From contig NZ_JAIVAM010000014.1 of the NCBI RefSeq assembly GCF_020171845.1, forward strand, positions 1 to 64,000: a stretch of DNA of 64,000 bases, in the 5' to 3' direction. The notes under the pieces are model-generated. The model was not told where the DNA came from. It saw only the letters and a list, made by a program, of their open reading frames with translations, and did no database searches. Position numbers and translations under genes: made by a program. Each line of letters begins with the position of its first letter. Positions within the stretch are counted from its first letter, which is position 1. The stretch is from Cytobacillus kochii. GTDB taxonomy: Bacteria > Bacillota > Bacilli > Bacillales > Cytobacillaceae. This document shows positions 30,724 to 45,862 of the stretch, one piece after another.

Positions 30724-32802
30724 ATGGCAAGAGAGTTCTCCTTAGATAATACGCGTAATATTGGTATCATGGCTCATATTGATGCTGGTAAAACAACAAC
30801 AACTGAGCGTGTTCTTTATTACACTGGTCGTATCCACAAAATTGGTGAAACACATGAAGGTGCTTCACAAATGGACTGGATGGAGCAAGAGCAAGAACGT
30901 GGTATTACAATCACTTCTGCCGCTACTACAGCTCAATGGAAAGGCCACCGTGTTAATATCATTGACACGCCAGGACACGTAGACTTCACAGTTGAAGTTG
31001 AACGTTCATTGCGTGTACTTGATGGAGCAGTTGCTGTACTAGATGCTCAATCTGGTGTTGAACCACAGACTGAGACTGTATGGCGTCAAGCGACAACTTA
31101 CGGCGTACCACGTGTGGTATTCGTAAACAAAATGGATAAAATCGGTGCAGACTTCTTGTACTCTTTAGGTACACTTCATGATCGTCTGCAAGCAAATGCA
31201 GCAGCTATCCAATTACCAATTGGTGCTGAAGACGAATTCAAAGGTATCATTGACCTTATCGAAATGAAAGCTACTTTCTACGGTAACGATCTTGGTACTG
31301 ACATCGAAACACGTGAAATTCCTGAAGAATACATGGATCAAGCTCAAGAGTATCGTGAAAAATTAATCGAAGCTCTAGCAGAACTTGATGAAGAATTAAT
31401 GGAGAAATATCTTGGTGGAGAAGAAATCTCTAATGAAGAGATTAAAGCTGCAATCCGTCAAGGTACAGTAAACGTTGAATTCTATCCAGTTATTTGTGGA
31501 TCTGCATTCAAAAACAAAGGTGTTCAAAAAATGCTTGATGCAGTAATCGACTATCTTCCATCTCCATTGGATGTACATGCCATTAAAGGTATCAATCCAG
31601 AGACAGAAGAAGAAGTTACTCGTCCATCAAGTGATGAAGAGCCTTTCTCTGCATTAGCATTTAAAGTTATGACTGACCCTTATGTTGGTAAATTAACTTT
31701 CTTCCGCGTTTACTCTGGTACGTTAGATTCAGGTTCTTATGTTAAGAACTCTACGAAAGATAAACGTGAACGTGTAGGTCGTATCCTACAAATGCATGCA
31801 AACTCTCGTGAAGAGATCTCTACAGTTTATGCAGGGGATATTGCTGCTGCTGTTGGTTTGAAAGATACTTCTACTGGAGATACACTATGTGATGAAAAGA
31901 GTCTTGTAATTCTTGAATCTATGGAGTTCCCAGAGCCAGTTATCTCTCTTTCTATCGAACCGAAGTCTAAAGCAGACCAAGATAAGATGACTACAGCACT
32001 TCAAAAACTTCAAGAAGAAGATCCAACATTCCGTGCGCATACTGACCAAGAAACTGGTCAAGTAATCATCGCTGGTATGGGTGAGCTTCACCTTGATATC
32101 CTTGTAGACCGTATGAAACGTGAATTTAAAGTAGAAGCAAATGTTGGTGCACCACAAGTTGCTTATCGTGAAACTTTCCGTGCATCTGCAAACATCGAAG
32201 GTAAATTCGCGCGTCAATCCGGTGGTCGTGGTCAATTTGGTCACGTTTGGATTGAGTTCTCTCCAAATGAAGAAGGTGCAGGATTTGAATTCGTAAACGG
32301 CATCGTTGGTGGTGTTGTTCCACGTGAATATATCCCTGCAGTACAATCTGGTCTTGAAGATGCTATGGAGCGTGGTGTATTAGCCGGCTATCCAATGGTT
32401 GATATTAAAGCTAGATTATTTGATGGATCATACCATGATGTTGACTCATCTGAAATGGCGTTTAAAATTGCCGCTTCTATGGCACTGAAAAACGCTGCAT
32501 CAAAATGTAACCCAGTTATCCTTGAACCGGTAATGAAAGTTGAAGTAGTTATTCCGGAAGAGTATATGGGAGACATTATGGGTGATGTTACTTCTCGTCG
32601 TGGACGTGTTGAAGGTATGGAAGCACGCGGTAACGCACAAGTAGTTCGTGCTATGGTTCCACTTTCTGAAATGTTTGGTTATGCTACTTCATTGCGTTCT
32701 AATACGCAAGGTCGCGGTACATTCTCAATGCACTTTGATCATTATGAAGAAGTTCCAAAATCAATTTCTGAAGAAATCATCAAAAAAAATAAAGGTGAAT
32801 AA
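30724..32802 (+). CDS. fusA: Elongation factor G
   Basis: EF-G is the GTPase that drives translocation. The 692-residue protein carries G1 [10 protein letters not shown] (about 17-26), the switch I region [13 protein letters not shown]3 DTPGHVDF (about 82-89) and G4 NKMDK (about 136-140), followed by domains II-V; TRGQGR-like [12 protein letters not shown] is near the C-terminus. It starts after AGGAAGGAGAAAGACACA. A hairpin-containing 121-bp gap leads to tuf. Confidence 0.98.
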   Translation: MAREFSLDNTRNIGIMAHIDAGKTTTTERVLYYTGRIHKIGETHEGASQMDWMEQEQERGITITSAATTAQWKGHRVNIIDTPGHVDFTVEVERSLRVLDGAVAVLDAQSGVEPQTETVWRQATTYGVPRVVFVNKMDKIGADFLYSLGTLHDRLQANAAAIQLPIGAEDEFKGIIDLIEMKATFYGNDLGTDIETREIPEEYMDQAQEYREKLIEALAELDEELMEKYLGGEEISNEEIKAAIRQGTVNVEFYPVICGSAFKNKGVQKMLDAVIDYLPSPLDVHAIKGINPETEEEVTRPSSDEEPFSALAFKVMTDPYVGKLTFFRVYSGTLDSGSYVKNSTKDKRERVGRILQMHANSREEISTVYAGDIAAAVGLKDTSTGDTLCDEKSLVILESMEFPEPVISLSIEPKSKADQDKMTTALQKLQEEDPTFRAHTDQETGQVIIAGMGELHLDILVDRMKREFKVEANVGAPQVAYRETFRASANIEGKFARQSGGRGQFGHVWIEFSPNEEGAGFEFVNGIVGGVVPREYIPAVQSGLEDAMERGVLAGYPMVDIKARLFDGSYHDVDSSEMAFKIAASMALKNAASKCNPVILEPVMKVEVVIPEEYMGDIMGDVTSRRGRVEGMEARGNAQVVRAMVPLSEMFGYATSLRSNTQGRGTFSMHFDHYEEVPKSISEEIIKKNKGE

Positions 32803-32848
32803 TTGATTTTACCTTTTTAATCAAGTATAACTATCATTGTAAGTAACC

Positions 32849-32880
32849 TGACATTGGAAGGTAGCCACCGACCAATGTCA
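32849..32880 (+). other. Stem-loop between fusA and tuf
   Basis: TGACATTGG (32849-32857) and CCAATGTCA (32872-32880) form a perfect 9-bp stem with an inner GGT/ACC pairing. No T run follows. It could protect or process the abundant tuf mRNA. A second, weaker TTGATT/AATCAA hairpin lies at 32803-32824. Confidence 0.8.
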
Positions 32881-32923
32881 ATCAAATACTTAATTTATTT
32901 AAATTTAAAGGAGGATTTTCCTA

Positions 32924-34111
<1,188 letters not shown>

Positions 34112-34152
34112 TAAATTTTGATTTACGATATTTGAAGGGGACGCCTTTCATA

Positions 34153-34184
34153 GAAAAAGCAGTCGGGACGCCGGCTGCTTTTTC
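34153..34184 (+). terminator. Bidirectional terminator between tuf and metH
   Basis: AAAAAGCAGTCGG and CCGGCTGCTTTTT form a GC-rich stem-loop flanked by A and T runs on either side, so it can serve both the plus-strand tuf transcript and the convergent minus-strand metH transcript. Confidence 0.88.
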
Positions 34185-34204
34185 TTTATGCTTTTTTACA
34201 TCAA

Positions 34205-37200
34205 TCATGAAGAAGAGTGTACATTAAAGTATCTGGCTTCGGGATGTGAAAACACCATAGCCGTAACAGAAGCTTCAGGTTCCATCATATAACCTTCTGT
34301 TAATTCGATATCAATATCCTCTGGTTGTATAAGACGAAATAACTTTGCTTGATCTTCTAAATTTGGACAGGCTGGGTAACCGAACGAAAATCGTTGTCCT
34401 TGATATTTAGCCGCAAAACGCTCATCCATCGTCATTGTTGGGTGATCTGGGAATCCCCATTTATCCCTAATCTGTCTATGAATATACTCAGCCAGACCTT
34501 CAGCTGTTTCTAACGCAATTGCTTGCAATGCGTGACTTTCTAGAAATCTGCCTTCCTCTTTTAATTGTGTAGCTGCCTTTCGTATTCCCTTTCCAGCTGT
34601 TACAGCAAAAAAACATACATAGTCTGTTTGCTTTTCTCTTAGATAATCAGCAAGACAAAGGTTTTTTTCTTTTTCTTGTCTAGGGAATGCAAACTCTTCA
34701 ATAGGAAGTTCGTCTTTATTCATTATTATGACATCATTTCCATTGGCCTTTGCTTTGAAGAATTGGTAAGTAGCCTTTGGTTGTATCCAGTTATTTTTAA
34801 TTATTTTATGGATCAGTGAGTCTAATAGGTTATTCACCTTATCCAGTTTTTCATTAGTGAGCTCCCTTTTTTGATTTTTAACCCCAAGATGATATAGCAG
34901 CATTTTACGGTTAATATATGGTTCAATATGGTGAAAAGAGAGATTTGTAATTAAATGTCTCTTTAAATCTTGCGGTTGAAAAATAGGAGCTTCTTGAACG
35001 GTTTTCACGCCAACGGCTGGTTCGGAATATTTTTTTATCAATTGGGTTTCTTCTTTGTTAGTTTTTGCTGCTCTCGAGATTTGTGCTTGAAATAATTCAC
35101 TATAGCGACTTGGTTCTCGGATTTCATTTGCTAAACTCAGACCGGTCATTGCATCTTTTGCATATAAGACGAGTCCTTGGTAGTTAGGGGCGATTTTATT
35201 ATTCGTAAATTTGCGAGATAAGGCAGCTCCCCCCACCATAATGGGGGTTTGTATATGGGCATCCTGTAAGTCCTTTGCTGTTAATGCCATTTGTTGTGCT
35301 GACTTTACGAGTAAGCCAGAGAGTCCAATGATGTCGGGTTTTTGCTCTCTAATCGCTGCGATAAGATCAGCAGAAGAGACTTTAATTCCAAGATCAATGG
35401 TTTCAAACCCATTGTTAGAGAGAATAATATCCACAAGATTCTTGCCGATATCATGGACATCACCTTTGACGGTTGCGAGTAAAACTTTCCCCTTACTTGT
35501 AGATGTTTGTTTATCATTTTCCATATAAGGTTCTAAAAAGGCGACTGATGCTTTCATTACTTCTGCACTTTGTAAGACTTCTGCAACAATTAATTGATTA
35601 TCATTAAACAATCTACCTACTTCTGCCATACCATTCATTAATGGTCCGTTGATAATATCTAATGGATTTGGGTATTTCGCTAATGCTCTTTCTAAATCTG
35701 GGAGAAGGCCTTCTTTTGTTCCTTCTATTATATAGCTTGATAAACGTTCTTCTAATGATAGCAAATGGGTTTCTATCCTTTTTTCCTTCTTCTTATCACG
35801 ATAAAAGTCAGTAAAATCAGCTAAAATGCTATCGCTGGTTTGAAAGAGAAGCTTCTCTGCTAATTCGACTTCATTTTTAGGGATGCTTGGGAAACGCTCT
35901 AGCTTTTCTGTATTGACGATTGCATAGTCTAGCCCGGCTTTCGTGCAATGAAAGAGGAAGACGGAATTTAAAATTTCTCTCCCCACACTCGGAAGACCAA
36001 AGGACACATTACTAATGCCTAAAATCGTTTTCGCCTCCGGTAGAGCTTCTTTAATAAGTTTAATACCAAGTACAGTTTCTTTAGCAGAACCAATATATTG
36101 TTCATCTCCAGTGCCGACAGGAAATACGAGGGGGTCGAAGATAATATCCTCTGGAGGTACTTGATACTGCTCAACGAGGATGTGATAGGCCCGTTTAGCT
36201 ATAGCTAGCTTGTTTTCAGCTGTGATGGCCATGCCTTCCTCATCAATGGTACCGACAACAATGGCTGCTCCGTACTGATGGATAAGCTTTGCAGCAAAGG
36301 CGAATCGATCCTCACCATCTTCTAAGTTAATCGAATTGATTATAGCTTTGCCTTGAGAGTAGGTAAGAGCTTTGGCGATTACTTCATCATCAGTTGAATC
36401 AATGACTAGGGGAACTTTGATTTTTTTCGTTACTTCAGCTAAAAAATGGTCCATATCTTCTATTTCATTACGATCAGGATCAGCAAGACATATATCAATG
36501 ACGCTTGCTCCTTTTTTAACTTGGGCTCTAGCAATTTCCGATGCTTCCTCATACTTTCCTTCATTAATCAACCGTTTGAATTTTTTTGAGCCAATGACAT
36601 TTGTCCGCTCACCAACCATGATCGGTCTAATAGATTCATCATAGGTAAGGGGTTCAATACCTGATAGTTTATGCTGTCTCTTTTTAGTAATGGGACGGGG
36701 CGGTACATGGGCTAATGCTTGACTGATTGCTGTGATATGCGCTGGTGTGGTACCGCAACAACCACCGACGATATTCACCCAGCCCTGTGTGGCAAAATCC
36801 AAAAGCTTTGTAGATAGAGATTCTGCTGTTTCGTGATAACAGCCGTCTTCATCTGGTAAGCCTGCATTAGGATAACAGCTAACACCAGTTGAAGAGAGTT
36901 GTGCTAGAGAGCGAATATGCTCTTGCATAAATTCCGGTCCAGTTGCGCAGTTGAGCCCAACAGCTATTGGTTTCATGTGCTCTATTGAAATGTAAAATGC
37001 TTCGATGTTTTGCCCTGCCAAAGTGGTGCCCATCGGCTCTATTGTCCCTGATATCATAATAGGGAGTTCTTTCTTTGTATGATGAAAGGCTTCTTTAATC
37101 CCTAGGAAAGCAGCTTTTACATTAAGGAGATCTTGGCTTGTTTCTATTAATAATAAATCTACACCACCGTCAATGAGTCCTATGGCTTGTGTACGATAAT

Positions 37201-37627
37201 CCAGGACTAATTGTTTAAAAGTTGTTCCACCGGTGACGCTTAATGTCTTAGTAGTTGGTCCCATAGATCCTGCTACATATCGCGGATGATTAGGCTTGTC
37301 GTATTTATGCGCTGCTTTTATAGCAATTTCAGCCGCTCTGCGGTTTAACAATTCACTTAAATGCCCAATATTATATTCTTCTAAAACGATACGTGTCGCT
37401 CCGAATGTATTTGTTTCAATTATATCTGCCCCTGCCGAAAGATAAGCTTCATGAATGGATTGGATCAATTCAGGTCGCGTAAGTGTGAGGTATTCATTAC
37501 AACCTTCTAGATCCTCACCACCAAAGTCATCTGCTGTTAGGTGGGCTTCTTGTAGCATGGTGCCCATTGCCCCATCCATGATTAAAATCTTTTCTTTCAT
37601 TTGTTTAGTGATGGCTACTTTTGACAT
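34205..37627 (-). CDS. metH: Cobalamin-dependent methionine synthase MetH
   Basis: MetH transfers a methyl group from methyltetrahydrofolate to homocysteine via cobalamin. The 1140-residue protein has the four expected modules in order: homocysteine-binding TIM barrel ending in the zinc motif GGCCGTTP (about 286), pterin-binding barrel starting VGERTNVIGS (about 336), B12-binding module with DVHDIGKN (about 721) carrying the axial histidine, and the SAM-binding activation domain with RFSFGYPACPNL (about 1077). ATG at 37627 follows AAGGAGCATCATT. It overlaps the upstream yitJ by 23 bases and is controlled by the SAM-I riboswitch beyond it. Confidence 0.96.
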   Translation of the reverse strand: MSKVAITKQMKEKILIMDGAMGTMLQEAHLTADDFGGEDLEGCNEYLTLTRPELIQSIHEAYLSAGADIIETNTFGATRIVLEEYNIGHLSELLNRRAAEIAIKAAHKYDKPNHPRYVAGSMGPTTKTLSVTGGTTFKQLVLDYRTQAIGLIDGGVDLLLIETSQDLLNVKAAFLGIKEAFHHTKKELPIMISGTIEPMGTTLAGQNIEAFYISIEHMKPIAVGLNCATGPEFMQEHIRSLAQLSSTGVSCYPNAGLPDEDGCYHETAESLSTKLLDFATQGWVNIVGGCCGTTPAHITAISQALAHVPPRPITKKRQHKLSGIEPLTYDESIRPIMVGERTNVIGSKKFKRLINEGKYEEASEIARAQVKKGASVIDICLADPDRNEIEDMDHFLAEVTKKIKVPLVIDSTDDEVIAKALTYSQGKAIINSINLEDGEDRFAFAAKLIHQYGAAIVVGTIDEEGMAITAENKLAIAKRAYHILVEQYQVPPEDIIFDPLVFPVGTGDEQYIGSAKETVLGIKLIKEALPEAKTILGISNVSFGLPSVGREILNSVFLFHCTKAGLDYAIVNTEKLERFPSIPKNEVELAEKLLFQTSDSILADFTDFYRDKKKEKRIETHLLSLEERLSSYIIEGTKEGLLPDLERALAKYPNPLDIINGPLMNGMAEVGRLFNDNQLIVAEVLQSAEVMKASVAFLEPYMENDKQTSTSKGKVLLATVKGDVHDIGKNLVDIILSNNGFETIDLGIKVSSADLIAAIREQKPDIIGLSGLLVKSAQQMALTAKDLQDAHIQTPIMVGGAALSRKFTNNKIAPNYQGLVLYAKDAMTGLSLANEIREPSRYSELFQAQISRAAKTNKEETQLIKKYSEPAVGVKTVQEAPIFQPQDLKRHLITNLSFHHIEPYINRKMLLYHLGVKNQKRELTNEKLDKVNNLLDSLIHKIIKNNWIQPKATYQFFKAKANGNDVIIMNKDELPIEEFAFPRQEKEKNLCLADYLREKQTDYVCFFAVTAGKGIRKAATQLKEEGRFLESHALQAIALETAEGLAEYIHRQIRDKWGFPDHPTMTMDERFAAKYQGQRFSFGYPACPNLEDQAKLFRLIQPEDIDIELTEGYMMEPEASVTAMVFSHPEARYFNVHSSS

Positions 37628-39464
37628 AATGATGCTCCTTCTTCTGTTGATCTTTTCTTCTAATATGATTGGTCAGTTCGGTTGTGAGTTGATATCTAAG
37701 GAAAGGGGTAACAAGGTAGATGCCTTGAAAGAGTTCTAAGGCTGCATCGATCAACTCTTTTGTAATTAATAAGCCTTCTTTCTCAGCAAGAATAGGGTTA
37801 ACGGCTTTTGCCATTCTGTCGCGGGTCGTTTGAGTAATCTTGATGCCAGGCACTTCGTTATGAAGATACTCTGCATTTTTGCTGCTAATCAGTGGCATCA
37901 TTCCGATGAAAATAGGTGCGGAAAGATGCTTTGTTGCCTCATGAATCTCTAATAGTTGTGTTATTGAAAACACTGGCTGTGACACGAAATAATCAGCGCC
38001 TGCTTTTATTTTCCTTTCAAGTCGGGCAACAGCTTTATCTAATGATTTGACATGAGGATTAAATGCTGCCCCGACAGAAAAGACGGCATTTTCACCAAGT
38101 TCAGAACCTGAAGGGGAAATTCCTTCATTAAATTGTTTAATCATTTCTATTAATTCAAAGGAAGATAAATCAAATACAGATGAAGCGCCTGGGAAATTGC
38201 CAACTCTTGCCGGATCCCCAGTTATGGCTAAAATATCATGCAACCCTAATGTATGAAGACCCATGAGATGTGATTGTAAGCCGATTAAGTTTCGATCTCT
38301 ACAGGAGAGGTGGACAAGTGGTCGAACGTTTGTATCCTTGTGGATGATATGTGCTAGGGCTTCATTTGCGATTCGTGGTGTGGCAAGAGAGTTATCTGCG
38401 AGTGTAATTGCATCAACACCAGCATCTTTTAAGGCTCTGGCGCCTTCAAAAAATTTAGCAGTTGATAGCTTCTTAGGTGGGTCTAGTTCGACGATGATGG
38501 TGCGTTTTTCTTGTACAAGTGTCTCTAACGGCGTATTGGTGCGTTCGATTGTAATTCTCTCTATTTTAGGTTTCCTTTTATTTGTTACTTGTTTTTCAAG
38601 AATAGGTACAGCATGCCTAACTTCGTCTGCAAATGCTTTAATATGGCCCGGTGTCGTTCCGCAGCAACCACCAAGCAGTCGAATACCTTGCTTAAGGAAG
38701 GACTTCGCTGATTTTCTAAAATAGTCTTCGCCTTCCTTATATTGAATCGTACCATCGATATAGGCAGGTAGACTCGCGTTAGGATAGGCAGATAAAAACG
38801 CGTGCTGAGGTAATTCAACGGAGGAGAGTGTCTCTAACATATGATGTGGACCTAAACGGCAGTTTACCCCGACAACATCTGCCCTTTTAGCTTCTAATCT
38901 TTTTAAGGCGTCATTAATTAACGTCCCATTTTGTAAAATAGCGACTTCTTGTAAAGACACTTGTGCAATAATAGGTATATCCGTTTCTTTTCGGGCAATA
39001 GAGAGAACCGTTTCTAGTTCTTCTAAATCATAATATGTTTCAAGAAGGAGCCCATCTACGCCTTCTAACAATAAGCAGTATAGCTGTTCACGAAAGTTAC
39101 GTTTAATTTCATCTAGAGGAATAGAGAGGGGATTTAATCCTCGTACACCTCCAATTGTGCCAAGCACATATGCCTGATGATGTTGAATACTAGATCGTGC
39201 CAGTTTTACAGCCGCACTATTAATCTCTTTGACTGAATCCTCTAGGCCATACCGTTTCAATTTTAAATAATTCGCAGCATAGGAATTTGTTTGAATTAAA
39301 TCCGCACCTGCCCCGAGATAAGCTTGATGAATGTGCTGAATTTGTTCCGGTGCTGAGAGGTTCAATTCTTCAAAACATGTATCTGTACCATAAGAATAAA
39401 GAAGTGTTCCTATCGCACCGTCAGCAATTAATACATGGTTCTTCATTTTTTCAAGGAAGTTCAA
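37605..39464 (-). CDS. yitJ: Bifunctional homocysteine S-methyltransferase / methylenetetrahydrofolate reductase (YitJ type)
   Basis: A fusion of an N-terminal homocysteine methyltransferase barrel (zinc motif GGCCGTTP near residue 270) with a C-terminal MetF-like 5,10-methylenetetrahydrofolate reductase (from about 325; motifs VELDPPKK, ITGDPAR). The reductase half supplies methyl-THF for MetH next door. I choose TTG at 39464 (619 residues, MNFLEKMKNH), nine bases after AAGGAG; a GTG at 39473 directly abuts that site and is less likely. The SAM-I riboswitch upstream links expression to methionine and SAM status. Confidence 0.94.
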   Translation of the reverse strand: MNFLEKMKNHVLIADGAIGTLLYSYGTDTCFEELNLSAPEQIQHIHQAYLGAGADLIQTNSYAANYLKLKRYGLEDSVKEINSAAVKLARSSIQHHQAYVLGTIGGVRGLNPLSIPLDEIKRNFREQLYCLLLEGVDGLLLETYYDLEELETVLSIARKETDIPIIAQVSLQEVAILQNGTLINDALKRLEAKRADVVGVNCRLGPHHMLETLSSVELPQHAFLSAYPNASLPAYIDGTIQYKEGEDYFRKSAKSFLKQGIRLLGGCCGTTPGHIKAFADEVRHAVPILEKQVTNKRKPKIERITIERTNTPLETLVQEKRTIIVELDPPKKLSTAKFFEGARALKDAGVDAITLADNSLATPRIANEALAHIIHKDTNVRPLVHLSCRDRNLIGLQSHLMGLHTLGLHDILAITGDPARVGNFPGASSVFDLSSFELIEMIKQFNEGISPSGSELGENAVFSVGAAFNPHVKSLDKAVARLERKIKAGADYFVSQPVFSITQLLEIHEATKHLSAPIFIGMMPLISSKNAEYLHNEVPGIKITQTTRDRMAKAVNPILAEKEGLLITKELIDAALELFQGIYLVTPFLRYQLTTELTNHIRRKDQQKKEHHYVKSSHH

Positions 39465-39526
39465 AGGTCTCACTCCTTCAATTCATTATTTTGTTGAATT
39501 CAATGGATGAGAAGCCAAAGAGAAAA

Positions 39527-39553
39527 TAAAAAAGGCCCTCAAGAAGAAGGCCT
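39527..39553 (-). terminator. SAM-I riboswitch terminator
   Basis: On the minus strand AGGCC and GGGCCT pair around a pyrimidine-rich loop and run into a T tract. It is the expression platform of the S-box and lies about 60 bases before the yitJ start. Confidence 0.88.
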
Positions 39554-39685
39554 ATTATCATCATAGTCATCTTCTCATCTTTCAAGCGTATAGCTTGTAG
39601 GAATTAGCACCTTTTCAATAGCGTTCACTATTGATGGTTGCTGAGGTGTCATCGGGCCTATCCCTCAACCTCTCATGATAAGAAA
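39527..39685 (-). promoter_or_regulatory. SAM-I riboswitch (S-box) controlling yitJ-metH
   Basis: On the minus strand the region reads through the S-box signature: CTTATC near the 5' side, GAGAGGTTGAGGGA, GGCCCGATGA and CAGCAACC. P1 is formed by TTCTTATC and GATGAGAA (plus-strand 39678-39685 and 39572-39579) with one G-U pair. A terminator (GGCC-TTCTTCTTGA-GGGCC followed by TTTTTT) lies at 39527-39553. SAM binding would stabilise P1, release the terminator and shut off the methionine genes. Confidence 0.95.
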
Positions 39686-39707
39686 TAAAAAATATTTTAT
39701 TGAGTAA

Positions 39708-39737
39708 AATTTACATGAATGAGCCTATGTTTGTCAA
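39708..39737 (-). promoter_or_regulatory. Promoter of yitJ-metH
   Basis: On the minus strand TTGACA (plus-strand 39732-39737) and TAAATT (39708-39713) are separated by 18 bp, about 25 bases upstream of the S-box aptamer. Confidence 0.72.
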
Positions 39738-39814
39738 ATAAAAATTTAGAAAATTTTAAAATAAATAATTGTATAAGCGTTTTTTTAGAAAATGATGTAA
39801 AGAGGAAGATATAC

Positions 39815-39843
39815 TTGAAAACACTATTCACAGCAGTTATAAT
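39815..39843 (+). promoter_or_regulatory. S10 operon promoter 1
   Basis: TTGAAA (39815-39820), exactly 17 bp, perfect TATAAT (39838-39843). It lies about 200 bp ahead of rpsJ, one turn of 68 bp upstream of a second promoter. Confidence 0.75.
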
Positions 39844-39882
39844 GTTAAAAGTGTGCAGAACAGAGAGAAACGCAATCAATAG

Positions 39883-39911
39883 TTGCATTTGTTATGTCTT
39901 TTCTGTATAAT
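39883..39911 (+). promoter_or_regulatory. S10 operon promoter 2
   Basis: TTGCAT (39883-39888), 17 bp, perfect TATAAT (39906-39911). With promoter 1 it forms a tandem pair typical of highly expressed ribosomal operons. Confidence 0.8.
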
Positions 39912-39954
39912 AGACAATGTTGGTCTTTGACTGCGATGAAGTGAAAGGTTGCTG

Positions 39955-40351
<397 letters not shown>

Positions 40352-40387
40352 TTAATACATTAAAACAATCTAGGAGGTGTGACTGAA

Positions 40388-41017
40388 ATGACCAAAGGAA
40401 TCTTAGGAAGAAAGATTGGTATGACTCAAGTATTTGCTGAAAACGGTGATCTTATCCCGGTAACAGTGGTTGAAGCTACTCCAAACGTTGTTCTTCAAAA
40501 GAAATCAGTTGATACTGATGGATACGAAGCAATCCAAATCGGTTTTGAAGATAAACGCGAAAAGCTTTCAAACAAACCGGAAAAAGGACACGCTGCTAAA
40601 GCTGATACTACTCCTAAGCGCTTCGTTCGCGAATTACGCGGAGCTGACTTAGCTGAGTATGAAGTTGGTCAGGAAGTCAAAGTTGATATTTTCGCTGAAG
40701 GTGAAAAAATTGATGTAACAGGAATTTCAAAAGGTAAAGGTTTCCAAGGTGCGATTAAACGCCACGGACAATCTCGCGGACCAATGGCACACGGTTCACG
40801 TTACCACCGTCGCCCAGGTTCAATGGGTCCTGTTGCTCCAAACCGCGTATTCAAAGGTAAATTATTACCTGGTCGCATGGGCGGAGAACAAATCACAGTA
40901 CAAAACCTTGAAATCGTAAAAGTAGATGCAGAACGCAATCTTCTATTAGTAAAAGGTAATGTACCTGGCTCTAAAAAAGCGCTTCTAAAACTAGTAAGTG
41001 CGGTTAAAGCAAAGTAA
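40388..41017 (+). CDS. rplC: Ribosomal protein uL3
   Basis: L3 is an early assembly protein close to the peptidyl-transferase centre. The 209-residue protein begins [16 protein letters not shown] and contains the extended-loop segment [21 protein letters not shown] (named by position, about 120-140) and [16 protein letters not shown] at 40388 is nine bases after TAGGAGG; the in-frame GTG at 40379 directly adjoins that site and is rejected. Confidence 0.97.
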   Translation: MTKGILGRKIGMTQVFAENGDLIPVTVVEATPNVVLQKKSVDTDGYEAIQIGFEDKREKLSNKPEKGHAAKADTTPKRFVRELRGADLAEYEVGQEVKVDIFAEGEKIDVTGISKGKGFQGAIKRHGQSRGPMAHGSRYHRRPGSMGPVAPNRVFKGKLLPGRMGGEQITVQNLEIVKVDAERNLLLVKGNVPGSKKALLKLVSAVKAK

Positions 41018-41041
41018 TAACCCGGAAAGGAGGAAGTAAGA

Positions 41042-41665
41042 ATGCCTAAAGTTGCATTATTAAACCAAAGTGGTTCACAAGTTGGCGATATTGAGCTGAA
41101 CGACTCAATCTTTGGTATCGAGCCAAACAACCACGTGATGTTTGAAGCTGTTATTATGCAAAGAGCTTCTCTACGTCAAGGAACTCATAAAACTAAAATT
41201 CGTTCTGAAGTAGCTGGCGGAGGACGTAAACCATGGCGTCAAAAAGGCACAGGTCGTGCTCGTCAAGGTTCAATTCGTTCACCACAATGGCGCGGAGGCG
41301 GTACTGTATTTGGTCCTGTACCACGCAGCTATAGCTACAAATTACCTAAAAAAGTTCGTCGCTTAGCTATCAAATCAGCGTTATCTACTAAAGTTGCGGA
41401 AGAGAACATTCTAGTATTAGAAACTCTATCTTTCGAAGCTCCAAAAACAAAAGACTTTAAAGGTGTACTTAAAGGTCTTTCTGTAGATTCTAAAGCATTA
41501 ATCGTAACTGCAGACATCGATGAAAACGTAGCATTATCTGCTCGTAACATCCCTGGAGTAACAGTTGTTACTGCTAACGGAATCAGCGTATTAGACGTTT
41601 TAAATCATGATAAATTGATCATGACGAAGCAAGCGGTCGAAAAAGTAGAGGAGGTGCTTGCATAA
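41042..41665 (+). CDS. rplD: Ribosomal protein uL4
   Basis: L4 lines the exit tunnel; in enterobacteria it represses the S10 operon, but that control is not established in bacilli. The 207-residue protein begins [17 protein letters not shown] and has the conserved tunnel loop [20 protein letters not shown] (about 60-79). The start follows AAAGGAGGAAGTAAGA, and the stop overlaps rplW by one base. Confidence 0.97.
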   Translation: MPKVALLNQSGSQVGDIELNDSIFGIEPNNHVMFEAVIMQRASLRQGTHKTKIRSEVAGGGRKPWRQKGTGRARQGSIRSPQWRGGGTVFGPVPRSYSYKLPKKVRRLAIKSALSTKVAEENILVLETLSFEAPKTKDFKGVLKGLSVDSKALIVTADIDENVALSARNIPGVTVVTANGISVLDVLNHDKLIMTKQAVEKVEEVLA

Positions 41666-41949
41666 TGGATGCACGCGATATCATTAAGCGCCCCGTTATC
41701 ACTGAACGTTCTACTGACATCATGGCTGACAAAAAATATACTTTTGAAGTTGATGTAAGAGCTAATAAAACTCAAGTTAAAGATGCTGTTCAAGAAATCT
41801 TTGATGTAAAAGTTGAAAAAGTGAACATCATGAACTACAAAGGTAAATTCAAGCGCATGGGTAAATTCGGTGGTTATACAAACAAACGCCGTAAAGCGAT
41901 TGTTAAACTAACTGCTGACAGCAAAGAAATCGAAATCTTTGAAGCTTAA
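41665..41949 (+). CDS. rplW: Ribosomal protein uL23
   Basis: L23 surrounds the exit tunnel and docks trigger factor and SRP. The 94-residue protein begins [20 protein letters not shown] and shows the [20 protein letters not shown] segment (named by position). It begins with ATG overlapping the rplD stop (TAATG), with GAGGAGGTGCTTGC upstream. Confidence 0.97.
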   Translation: MDARDIIKRPVITERSTDIMADKKYTFEVDVRANKTQVKDAVQEIFDVKVEKVNIMNYKGKFKRMGKFGGYTNKRRKAIVKLTADSKEIEIFEA

Positions 41950-41956
41950 TTTCTAA

Positions 41957-42808
<852 letters not shown>

Positions 42809-42817
42809 CGGGATTGA

Positions 42818-43147
<330 letters not shown>

Positions 43148-43150
43148 TGA

Positions 43151-44167
<1,017 letters not shown>

Positions 44168-44168
44168 T

Positions 44169-44793
<625 letters not shown>

Positions 44794-44799
44794 TATTGA

Positions 44800-45078
<279 letters not shown>

Positions 45079-45098
45079 TTGTTCGGAAATATGTTTGA

Positions 45099-45488
<390 letters not shown>

Positions 45489-45524
45489 AAATTAAACAAA
45501 ATGCCTTTAAGGAGGTGCACACAG

Positions 45525-45836
45525 ATGCATGTAAAAAAAGGTGATAAAGTAATGGTCATCTCTGGTAAGGATAAAGGCAAATCAGGCGTTATTCTTGCTG
45601 CTTACCCAAAACAAGAACGCGTTCTTGTAGAAGGTGTTAATATCGTAAAGAAACACGCTAAACCATCTAACTTGAATCCTCAAGGTGGAATCCTTAGCCA
45701 AGAAGCACCTATTCATGTATCAAACGTTATGCCGGTTGACCCAAAATCTGGTGAACCAACTCGCGTAGGCTATCAAACGGTTGATGGGAAAAAAGTGCGT
45801 GTAGCAAAAAAATCAGGTGAATCTTTAGATAAATAG
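45525..45836 (+). CDS. rplX: Ribosomal protein uL24
   Basis: L24 initiates large-subunit assembly. The 103-residue protein begins [18 protein letters not shown] with a KOW motif. ATG at 45525 follows TTAAGGAGGTGCACACAG; the earlier ATG at 45501 precedes its own ribosome binding site and is rejected. Confidence 0.97.
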   Translation: MHVKKGDKVMVISGKDKGKSGVILAAYPKQERVLVEGVNIVKKHAKPSNLNPQGGILSQEAPIHVSNVMPVDPKSGEPTRVGYQTVDGKKVRVAKKSGESLDK

Positions 45837-45862
45837 ATCAATGAAGAAGGGAGGTACAATCG

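Noticed and set aside
39719-39910. Small plus-strand open frame between the methionine and S10 operons
   Set aside because: It overlaps both S10 promoters, has no ribosome binding site and reads as AT-rich noncoding sequence.
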